Source: Atrichornis clamosus (Eukaryota > Chordata > Aves > Passeriformes > Menuridae). Taken from it: a DNA stretch of 64,000 bases. The DNA lies in assembly GCA_013400975.1 (NCBI GenBank), contig WBMZ01008949.1, positions 62,001-126,000 on the forward strand. The letters are read 5' to 3'. Position numbers and translations under genes: made by a program. Shown piece after piece: positions 10,624 through 22,600 of this stretch. Positions within the stretch are counted from its first letter, which is position 1. The number at the start of each line of letters is the position of its first letter. The notes below the pieces were generated by a model. It was not told the origin of the DNA. It saw only the letters and a list, made by a program, of their open reading frames with translations, and did no database searches.

Positions 10624-13600
10624 CTGTAAAAACAGAAAGATTCTTCTAAGTTCATAAATTTTAACCTTTGCTTAAGCAATTTTTGTGGACATAAATGAAG
10701 AACAATTCTACAAAGATTATTTCTTTTTTAACTTCTCAGCTCTAAAGCAATATTAAACATTTATGATACATACTCAGGAGTTTTCTGTACAGCTTACAAG
10801 CAAGTGCTTTGAAAGCCAGCTGTCAGTCAGCTCACAACTATCTGTGATTAGTTCTGAAATGCTGACTGACTCCACAAGTCAGATGATCAAAACTTCCAGA
10901 TTATCTCCTTGCTCTCTGCCGTCACTCCTCAATAATTCCTAAGCTATTTCATATGGATTATTATTTTTAACTTATACTGATCACCCGGAGCTAAAAGCTT
11001 AAATCCTCTATAAAGACAAAAATCTCAGAAAGTAACACAAAGCATGTAACCTTTAGGCACCCTTGGTGCCAGATTTGGACTGACAGCTCCCAATTTTTTC
11101 TTTTGGGAAAAAAGATGCCAGGGCTAGAAAAAGAGTTTAGGTAAATATTATAAACAAACTCAGTGGAAAAAGACTGCAGTTGTTTTCAAAAATAGTACAA
11201 CTGGGAAAGAATGAAGCCAAAGGCATTAAGGAAATGCTCTGGCAGAAGACTGGAAAGAGATCTCTTTAATACCCTTCCAACTGGAATGGTTCTGTGGGGC
11301 TGTGAATGGGATGGATGAACAGCAGTGAATCTGGCTTGATGACTTAGATGAGTTTTTTTATTTTTTATTGCCAGAAGGGTATTGTCTAATGCTTAAACCC
11401 CAAAAATCCTTGTCAGGAAGACTACAGGGAAGAAACATTTTAAGTGTGTAACCAAAAAATGCAGAACCTTCTCCAGACCTAAGTCACTGCCCCAGAGAAT
11501 CCCTGATCCTCGCTCCTGAGAGGCCCTGGTCACAGTGACCGGAGGGCTTTATCCTACAGCACCTTTGGAGCTTGGGCAGATCTACTCAAGAACCAGGGCT
11601 GAAGAAAATGGAATACCAGCAAGAGATGAGGTGAATTGGGGTTTCTAAAAAACTGTCACAGATTTAAGGAAACATTCCCTTTGTCTTATTCCTCTCAGAT
11701 TTCAGTAAGCTCCAAGCTCACTTTTTGTTTCCCAGTACAGTTAAACAGATGAAACTGAAGCAGACGAGTCTCTTTAGGGAATGAAGTTAAACATCTTCCT
11801 GCCTGTTGATGTAGGACAGATCTGACAACAGCTCCTGCTGGACTGGATGAAGAGTGAACCTCCTGTGAGTCCTGGCCTCCCACGTGCACTCCAACGAGCG
11901 TCCCACACACCAGCCACTGAACAGCTTTGTGCAGCACAGGGCAGCTTTCCTACCCAAGGCAGGGACAGGCTGTGAAATCCCACGGGATTTGGTGTATGGT
12001 GCAGCAGGAGCAGTGCATCAGGAGACAGTGCATGTGACCTCTCAGTGCAGGCGTAACCCACAGCTCCAACAAGGCTTTAAGGAATTCTGCTCACTGTGCC
12101 TGGCATTAATTCTGAGCCCATCCGTGGGCCACTGTGCAGTTAAACACTCTTTGGACTGACCTCGCTGGAGTTACTCTTGTTGCTTTCTTCCAGGAACTGC
12201 TGCAGGGTGACAACTTCGCTGCCAGGAGAGCCGGTTTTGGTCTGTTTCCCACGACTCTCGGGTGTCTCGGGCGTTCTCTGCTGGAGCACAGGACTAGACC
12301 TGGTGTGACCCTTCAGGTACTGGATGGGGCTGCTGCTGCTGCTGGACCAGGCCTCGTGCTCGTGGAGCAGGCTGAACTCCCCACTGCTGTGGCTCTGGGG
12401 CCTGCTCTGGCTGTTCGCTGCACCTGCTTTGGGGGAAAGGGCATTAAGTATTTCCATTAGAAATATACCCAACAGCTGTAAACCTGTATAACTCACTCAA
12501 ATCTGCAATGTCATCAGATTCAGTTAACATTCATTCTATCAAAAAAAAAAAAAATCCAGTTGTCCTTTTTTACTCCATAAAATTGCACTCTCCTGACTTA
12601 CCTTTTGCAGCTCTTTAAACATGACATGGGGTTTTTTTAATACAAACTACCTTTCACTTATAACCTGGGCCTCCACCTACATAATATTATATTCCAAGAG
12701 GCTAAAGATAGGCCTCCACTCTTGTTCAGCATCACTGAGAAGCAGAGTGAAATATAACATTAAAGGAAATACAAAGGATTGAATGGAAATAAAGTATTTT
12801 CTCCAACAAAAACTACTCAGAAATGCTGCTTCTCCAACAGCTTCTGCTGTTAGTCCTAGTTTGCTACAACTGGGACCTGAAGGAAGCACATGGTGTTAAA
12901 TGCAAAATAAATTCCACAACACCTATTCTTTTCATTTGTCAGTCATCATGAACTGTTTAAAAAATACTGATGGATAATGAAGTATTTCCAACTTCACGTT
13001 ACTCCTAAGAAATGAATAAGTTTGAATAAAGATAAATTATTTACACTGGAAGTGTCTAATCCCGTGTAGACACTGGGGGGAGGAGAACCTCAAGGCATCT
13101 TTTACAGAAAGGAGTAATCAAACAGATATAAAATAAGCTATTAGAAATATTCAGCTAGCATTCATTCCTAAACTTCCAAATGAACAGACACCATTTAATA
13201 GATGCAAGCCATGAATATTAAATGAAGTCTTGTGCTGGCAGTGCTCTAGTCTAGTCCGTACAACAGTCTGCAGCTAAAAAAGCCCTGAGATATAAAGATA
13301 TTTCAGGGTTCTTCATATATAAAATTTAGAGAATACTGATAAATCCAGGGATGTAGTTAATCTATTAAAACCAAACCAGAAAACTTCCTAGGAAGAATCA
13401 CATATGCATTTTGTCCAGTTGTACAGTACACAGCTCGCAGCAGCAGCGCATGTGCAGGAGGATGCTTGCAGAAAAAAAAGAGAGCAACTTCTCAGTTTAA
13501 AAATAACTTTTGAAGTAATTTGGGGGGGAATTCTTATTTTGTAACAGTGTTACCTGGGTTAGGTTTGGTTTAAAATAGCTGGTACACCTTAAAAACTAAG

Positions 13601-16600
13601 ACCACCCTTTTAGTATTTATTAAAATCATAAAACACCTGTGCTCCTAATCCAGGGAATGAAGGCTGTGAAACACTTAGGGAAGCACAGTGCTGTAGTGTG
13701 CAGTAGGAATTTGTGGATTGTGTTGGGTTTTTTTTTAACCTGTATAGATGATCTTACAGAGAAAGAAATAGAAATGAAGCACGTATGTGAATTCGCCCCC
13801 AGCATACCTTTGACTTCATGGAGTGAAGCATTGTTATTGCTATTGCTAGTGGATGTTCTGCCACTATCAAGGCTGGCTGGTCTGGAAGCTGAATGGAAAA
13901 TTAGGAGACAGCGTGATGAGCAACATTGTAGCAGAGGACATGGCACCTTCACATTCTGCTGACAGAATGCTCAGAGGATCATGCACTATTATCTCACAGG
14001 CTGAACATGCCCATGGGAACAAAGTGGTTTCTTACAGATCAGAAAGCGAAGGAATTTCCAGGCGGTCCAAGAGGACACTTTGGAAAAGGGCACTAGAGGA
14101 ATAGCAAGGTACAAAGGAGAGGAAAAGAGAAAGAGTGTAATTTAGAATTGAAACTGAGTGGTCAGTGGGAAAGCAAGGCTCAGACAGGGACATGCAGGGG
14201 CTGCTGTGGTCAGGTCACTTACAACAGATCTGACAGGGAACCCTGCACAGGGCTGGAATGCCACGGACAGGAGGAGCAAGAGCATCTGCACAGATAAAGT
14301 CCTGTACTCCTAAGCCAATACAAGGGAAATGTACTGTTAGTAGCCTCAAAAATGTCTGCTGCTTGTACTCTCTGTAAATGTTTATAGTACAGTTAAAACT
14401 TCACTTCTATTATTAGCCTATTTTTCACTTCAAAGCTTTGCTTGAAGGACACGAAGTGGTTTTATAAACTACAGCACATGGCAAATTTGGGGTTCACAGA
14501 ATAATAAACATTGAAAAGTCAGGCCAGATTTGGACTTGGTATTTTCTTCCTTTATTTACTATTAACTCTAAATGGAAGTTAAAACATTTTCCCACTAAAA
14601 GGGAAAATGTTTTGTTCCTGTTCAGATGCACTTCACAGATACTTTCTACCAGAGATACAGAACATCTGTCTGATGTAGTAGTTAAGAAAGGAAGGAGAAT
14701 CTGAAGAAATGATACATTTGAGAGATATGCAAATCAGAGAGAGCATGCTCATTGCAATGATGCCATTCACTGTATTTTCACAAACTTCATTAACATTCAC
14801 ATCATATATCCTTAATTCACTTAATTACAGCTCACATCTTACCATGAACTCTTGATCCTGTACTAGAATCATCACTAATACCTTGTGGACTTACATCTTC
14901 AAAGGATGTAGTATCTATACACAGAGACATAAAAGAAGATGTAAAATAAAATAAAATGGAAACATTATTAAAATACTTAATCACTGGTAAAATATATTAC
15001 AATATTGTTCAAAGCAATCCATTTTTACTTAGGAAAAGGAAAAACCTTGAAACATTGTATAACTGCAGTTATTAAAACAGCTCATTATCTTAGCACTGCA
15101 ACTCAATTATTAAGATTGCTTTTTGTTGAGAAACTTAAAACGTAAGTAAAACCAATATTTACACAGTCACATCACGGTGCAAAAAGCTTCTACCTATACC
15201 TTTATTATTTAGCAACTGCTTGGATCTGAAGCCTGTGGAGGAGTTGACAGTGGCAAAGTTGATAGCTGTAGTAGAGAAGGCCATAGCTCCCAATTCCTTC
15301 CTCCTTTTACCCGTGGATATATCATCAGGACCCTCCAGATGCTCAGAACTACCTGTCCATTGTCCTCCTGCCAGGACCATGGACTGCACCAGGTCATTCA
15401 TGGCTGGGATGCAAATGAAAGCAAATGATCAGCGTGGGCAATGTATCTGCGAGGTTCTCAATTTGCATTGCAAAGGTGGGACAGTTTTCTAAGCATTAAA
15501 GCGACTCAAGGCTGGCAGGAACAAACAACACCCCGGGTACCACATGCGGGAGGGAAGGGAGGGAGGGGGCGCAGGCTCCTGCAGCCCAGGGAGGTGCTCA
15601 GAGGGCACTGCTGGGGGGATGCCATGCGCCAGGTGCTGTTAGAGGCTCTGACACGCTGCTTGCCGTGAGAAAATGGGATGAGCAGGGACAAAACGGGCAC
15701 AGGTGCTCATACAACGGAGTGCCAGCGGTGACACGGGATCCTTGTACAGTGCAGGTTACTGCAGGCACACTGGGGTTTACAGAGCAACACAGAAAGGATC
15801 TGAAAAATACCACATCTGATGATATTCACCTTTACTTCCCCACACTCGAGAAAACTGTCCACCCCTCATTATAAAATAAAATGAAACAAAAGAAATCAAT
15901 ACAACGTTTTGGCAACGAGAACTGATGAATACTCGCAGAGTGACAGACCACCACAGAGCCTTGCACAATCTCCTACACTTGCTTTAAACAAAAAAATTAC
16001 AGTGACTTCTGAACAAAAGGCTTATGAAACGTGTCATTTAAAGCTATTTCTGTTAACACAGTGCACTGTAAATTTATATACACATCGGGCCATGTGTATA
16101 TAGACAACTATGTATACAAATATATGCAGTCACAATGCACTGAATAGATTATATGCATGTGCATGGGAACGTGTGGGTACGTGTGTGTGCACAACTGCAC
16201 ATATATAAAGTATTCAGTGCCAAGGTTTAAAAAAAAAAAAAATAAAAAAAAAAATAAAAAAAAAAATAAAAAAAAAAATAAAAAAAAAAATAAAAAAAAA
16301 AAAAAAAAAAAAGGGGAAAAAAAGTAAAAAAAAAGAAAAAGCTCCAGCTCCTTGTACCGTAGCAGGACTTGCACATTGCAAAAGAGGAGGAAAAAACCAG
16401 CGCAGTCCAGGGAGAGGTTAGTGAAAAATTAGTAACGGAAGCCAGTGTAGCCATTGAGAAGAAGCTGAACTGTCATAAAGTCTTACACATGGAGCGACGG
16501 TAGAAGGCCTTCATTTTGTCTTTTTCCTTCGGTCTGTTCCTCAAAAAGGGCAGTCTTTTCAGTGCACCCACTTTTATGTCATAGCATGAGGAAAAACGGA

Positions 16601-19600
16601 AACAGGGAAATGAAAGAAAAAAAGGGAGAAGAACAGATGGAAGTTAAATGTTGAAACTAAGGACAGAAATGAATGTCTGAGCTTAAGCTATGTATGCTAT
16701 GCTAAAAGCTATCATTCTCGTGCTTCTGGGTGATAAGGAAATATGGAAACTACACTGAAATATGAAAGCTACACTCGGAAAACTTCCAGATACATAACTC
16801 AGAAATGCACCAAGAATTATGGTGCAGAGTGTAATACAGTTTGAAGCTCTTGAAAAAAATCAATGTAACTTCTTTGCAGGTGATTACAGAAATTGACCAT
16901 GATATAATTTTTACTGTGAAAAATAACTTTTTTTTTAACATAAAGAAAAATGCAAAGCAAAAAAAGCTGAAAATGAAAGCAACTCTTAAGTACAACTTCT
17001 ATGATAAAATATGCTCGTATCATTATTTTTTGAGGTTAATAACTTCTGTAATGCTTTGCCTGCATATCTAGGAGACACAATCCATTATCAGTCTTCAGTT
17101 CTTGCATTTTGTGCTCAATAATAACTTTAGTTATCTACTGTCTTGTAGAAAACCTACATGGGCCTTCTGCTCAATGTACTGCTTGTGTGCAGTATTTTGG
17201 TAAAATACCAGAATCAATCAGCTTCAAATGTGCAAATTTTTTAGCTGAAAAAATACCAAAGGGAAAAAAAGAAACCAACCCGCAAAAGAAAATCCAAGTG
17301 TGAGTGTTGCTGTAACATTTGGTGAGGGCCCAAAGGAAACCGAGTTAAATTCTACCAGGAGAATTACAGAGTTAAAATTACAAATAGTATTAAAAGAGGG
17401 AGGAAGGGGGAAGTCACGAGTTAATCTTGTCCTTAGGGTAAGGAACTCTGCATTAGGAACTGCTGACCTGCCTCAGGTAAATGTGAGGGCTGATGCCAGG
17501 CACAGGAGCCACATGCAGACCGTGTCAAGATCCAGAAGGAAACACACGATGGGATTTCCCAAAGTTGTGGTTTCTGCAGAGATGGCAGCAGTTCTGATTT
17601 GTGCAGAGGTCTGTCAGACCATGCTCTGCCTGGTTTGTGTCTCTGCAGCCCCTCTGGGAGGTGCCCCTGCTCCCCCAGCAGCCTGGCACCCAGCAGTTCT
17701 GTTCACAGAGCAGTGCATATATACATACCATTTACAAGTGCACATGAGCTACCTGGCAGTGAAATATTCCATAGTCCTCCCTCTCCATCAGCTCTTCCCG
17801 TGTCTGCACCCAGAGGAAGAGGTTTACACAGCAATCTAACCAAAGAGGTCATTCTGTTCTATGTTTTGTCTTCAGGACGATACACCATTCTTCTGTAACT
17901 TCTGTAAGCCTTTACAGACAAATTAACTTGATATCCCTCTGTAATCCTGTATGGACAATACAACCGAGCCCTCTTAACTAAAAGCTCCTTAATCTTATGA
18001 AAAAGTCACCACAGCATACTCAAGAACCATTTGAGTCATCTGTCCTTCCAGTCCATTAACACAGATCACCTCCAAAAGGGCTGATTTATGGCTCTCAGCA
18101 ACCGTGCCCACCAGAAAACTCCCCTGCAGCCACTGATGTCCTGGAAATCCTGCATCCAAAACGTAAAATGCAACCTGCTTGAAGGGGGAACCATGTGAGT
18201 AATGTCTGCATGGAACACAACACAAGAAATGTCCTGGAATAGTAACAATAATTAATACTGAAATGGCAGAGCTACAGCAGAAATTAACTGTTCTTTCTCT
18301 TTTCAGTATTCCATGAACACTTTCTTGTTTTCTTGAGCTGAGAATGAATGATGACTATTGCAGAATTCCTCAACTGATCAGGGACTCTCCCATTTTGTAA
18401 CTCTCTTGCTTGCCAGAAATCCTCTGGAAAATTCTGTATGAAAATCCTAAATTTATTTTGTTCGTGTACACAAGAAAATATGAAGCAGCAATCTTCTAAA
18501 TGCCTTGGCAGTAGAAAATGAAGCCCAAAACACTTATTTTCCTCCCTCTGCGACATGGTGTGTCTGCTACTGGTGCTACTGTGAGAGATGCCAGTTTACG
18601 AACAGCTCTAATTCCTTGGGACGTTGTTAATCACCTGAAACGGCTCAAGGGGAAGCCAGCAAAGGAAGTCTATTTTTCTCCACAGAAAACAAAAATCCCC
18701 TTTGCCTGCCTTGGGTTTTCTCTGGAAAAGCTCACAATGGTCCCATCCAGAGGAAAAGCTCTGCACAGAGCAGGTGTCAGATCCATGGCACTCACCTGAT
18801 CATTAGGAGTGATCAATAAGTATTTGTGGGCAGTATCTGGGAAGGAGGAGGCTGTACTTCCAGCAGGCATGAAAAACCAAGGTGAAACCCTGCAGCCACG
18901 AGCACACAATTCCTGCAGGATTAACCTGTGCTGGGATAGCTACAGCCCTCCAGGCACCCCCTCCTTCCCAAAGGGATCAGACACGGGCTCAGGGCACGCT
19001 GTGAGGCTCAGGTGATTTTATCTGCAGAATAGGGTCACCTCATTTTTGTGCCAAGATCACCTTTCCCAGGGAGATTACAAGTTTCTTGGAAACATTTGCA
19101 TGAGAAAGTGGCCTATGTTGGTAAAACACACTCTGCATCACCACCCTCAGAGGAGAAACTACAGATGTCACACAGCAATTACTTTTGGAATCAGTATCTC
19201 TGACAGGGAGTGTGGGGTGTGAAGAGGAGATCTCTGTCAGATACCCAGCCCTCGAGCTCAGAGCAGTGCTGGTTTGTGCCAGGGAAGGTGAGCTGCCTTC
19301 TCCTGCCTCCTCGAGGATATGCAGGACATTTCACCTCGGCAGCTCCTGCTGGAACCATCTCCCTTCCCAGATGCTGGAGATCAGGGTGGAACAGAACCCG
19401 GAGCTGCCTTCAGCCAGCACAGAGAGCTCCAGTACCTGAGTGTTTGCATGGACAGGTGACACCTCACACGTCCCCTCCCTCTTGTAGTTTCTTCCCTGGA
19501 AGCTGCTACTGCCAAACTGCTTCTTATGGAAAAGAAAGGACCCAATATCCCGATATTTAGGATTTACAGTCATTCTAGGAGCAGAAGAAATAGACTGCAA

Positions 19601-22600
19601 AATGTGCACCATCATCACCAGCACTTGTCACACTGAGATATTCTCTCTGCTTTGTGAGACACAAACTCTCAGCGAGATTGTCAGAGCTGAGCTGGCACAA
19701 AACGCATCCAAATTCTATCAAAAACTGTGGTTTCCATGGCAACATGTGTAATGGAGGAAGGTTAGGATCCGGAATTAGATCAGCCCTTCCAGTTTGTGGA
19801 TAAATACACTGGGATTAAGGGGAACATGAACAAGGTCCATGGAGTAGAAAATTAATGAGGTCTGAACGGCTTCAAACCTGTTTTGAGGATCAGCCACCGG
19901 AACTGCAGCCGTGGCTCCCCAGGAGGTAACTGCACACTACAAGGTCCCAAGGATCATGCAAAGAAAACTGTCACACAAAAGCCCTTCCAGAACATGACAT
20001 TGCTGACACAGATGCAGATGGGCTGGACCACAGCGTGCACACTCTGGCTTCCCACTGACACACACCCAGGACAGCTTCAGTCACCCCCCAATTCCACGCC
20101 ACTCACAGTTGGGATGTAAAAGCAACAGTTGCTTTTTACAAAAAAAGTTTAAAAGTACCTGTTTTGAAGCTTGCACTGAAATACGCTAAGCTTCCCAAAG
20201 GGACAAGTCAGTAACAAAAGTGCTAAAATGTACCCACAGACTTACTATTTTCTTCAGTTATTAAAATAATACAAATCAGATTTTAAGTTTCCCTGACATA
20301 GCATTTTTGGGATGTTTTGAACTTTGACTAAGCTTCTGCAAGAAGCATAGATGAAAAAATACGACCCCATCATAATGGCTGTAGTAATTCCAACACAGCA
20401 AATTCACAGCTGGCATAAACCCCAGACCTGCTGTCTTCTAAAACACAGTACATGAAATTTAAAAGTAGTAGTGCAAAGACTGGAAGTGACTGTTAATGCA
20501 CATGGATTCTGATGCTTTTACATGCACAGCCAAAATGCTTTTGGTGCATAATTATTAAATGGAATAATTACATCCAGAAAACTTGGCTGTTATAATCTCT
20601 GGGCAGTTTATGATTCATGCCAAGAGTGGAGAATAAAAAATACAGATCATAAATAATAATAAACAGAATCTGGCTTTTTACATCATGGGCAGCCTAAAGT
20701 GATGGTTAACAAATTGTGTCTGGAACATTCCATCTAACCACACCTCTGTAACACTCCTCATTCTCCCTCTCAGCCAGTTCACTCCAATTTTAGGATCAGT
20801 AACAATTCCCATCTTTTTAACAGGTTGTGTCTCTAAATTAACACTTCCTGTTGCATGTTCGAATTTTATCAACTTTTTTCATTGTTGGTTTAGTGAGATG
20901 CGGGGGGAACACCTTCAGACAGAAGGTGTTTTTAGCACAGCCACAGCTTAGAAAACACTTCCAAGACAAGGAGAAAGATTCATGCTGGGACAAGAGGGAG
21001 AAACAAAAAAGGTCCTAGTGGTGACACCTGAAAATGTATCCCAAACCCAGTACCAGTGCCTGCTTCATCCTACCCAGGCACTGTGAGAGAGCTACATTTA
21101 GAGCTACAGAAATGCTAAAAACTAGTTCTGCCCAAACAGTCCAGAGAGTTTCCAAGTTCTGTCCTTAATAAATTAATTCAGGCTTCATTCCTAAAGACTT
21201 AAAAACCGATCTTCACAAATCCTCCAGAACACACAGTCTTTTCCAACGTTTAGCCAAGGTTTATTCAGGGAATAAAGTGGTTTGCAGTACTCACTACTAC
21301 TCTTTTTGGTGCCCAGGGTCTGCCCGTCCTCCAGGGAGTTTGAGCCCACGGAGGAGCTGTCCTGGCTGTCCTGGTGGGGCAGCTGCAGGAATCCCTCGCT
21401 GGATTCCGAGCGCGTGGGCGTCAGGGTCACGGACTTGAGGCGCTCGCGGTTCCCGTCCTTCTTGGACTTGATCAGCTTCCTCATCTTCAGGGTGATCCAG
21501 TTGCCCCTTCTGTCATCAATAATACAGCACATTTACTGCATTTATAACACATTGCTTATGCCTGCATTCTCCTGGTTTTTATCCAAAACACAGACCGATT
21601 CTGCTCTCCTGAATGTAAGGAAATCTCCATTTTCAGCGGGAACAGAACAGGTCTGTCATGCTTTAGAGGTGTGTTAATCTTGACATCATGTTCACCAGTA
21701 CCTTCTTGGTGGAGATGGCTCATAAAATTTATACTGATCCATTATCTTCTCCTCCAGTTTCTCCTTCTGTCGCCTTAATTCATTTAGTTTGTCACTGCAA
21801 ACAGAAATTAATGGTAATTTATGCTTCAGAAATGTACACAGGATGCGTGGGCAGCGTGTTCCTTTGGGAATCTGTTATCTGAAAGCTGTCACCTCTTGTG
21901 AGGAATTCTTACACAACACTTGTTTCTTATTGAAAAAGTAAGAGATACAGCAAACAATCAGTCTTGGACTTAACTTCCAAGATAGAAAATGGAAAAAAAT
22001 TCCATTCGCCTCTATTACACATTCCCCCTTTTAAAATAACAGTGCTCTAACACAATCATTTAGACAAACACATTTTCTCTAATCTCAAGTTCACCAAAGA
22101 ATTTTAGCTTACAAATCTGAACTTTGCCAGCAGCAGAATGAGGAGTAAGTAACATTTTTTTTCCTCATTTGCATCATCAGTAATGAACACAGTTGTACTG
22201 ATCCTTTAGAACGACAAATATAATGTTCATATTTTGGGTTATCAGCTTTACATTTGTAAGTGAAGTTCTTATTTTAAAAAGAAGCATTTCTGAAGCAGCA
22301 CATGTGTTAAATTCTGTACGTAACAGAAGCCTTTTACAAAAATACAGGTGATCAGTGCCATTGCCCTAATCACAGTGATGTCACTGTTTTCACAACTCAC
22401 ATGTACTGCCTTTGCTCTACGTGGAAGAGATCCTTGCTTTCCATATTCTGCTCCAGTAATGTTCTGTTCTGCAGCATTAAAGTCTGGATTTGATCCAGCA
22501 GGTGTCTGTTTTCCTCCTCCAGGTTTCCTTTAAGTTGGCTAAGCAGCTGTTGAAACAGATGAAATTGCACATGCACATATATATAAATATATACGTGAGT

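Larger units (their letters stand above)
12427..15199 (-). other. CCDC88A introns around W26 and W27
   Basis: Three introns (12427-13807, 13889-14842, 14915-15199), AT-rich, with no recognisable gene or repeat. Small homopolymer A and T runs only. Confidence 0.8.

Noticed and set aside
10295..10657. Plus-strand frames opposite exon W29 and opposite W28 (12134-12460)
   Set aside because: These are shadows of GC-rich coding exons on the minus strand.
16108..16454. Frames rich in Phe runs on the minus strand
   Set aside because: They are translations of the A/T tandem repeat.
17300..17839. A 179-codon plus-strand frame in the W24-W23 intron
   Set aside because: No recognisable domain, antisense to the intron of an active gene, and no splice or promoter support.
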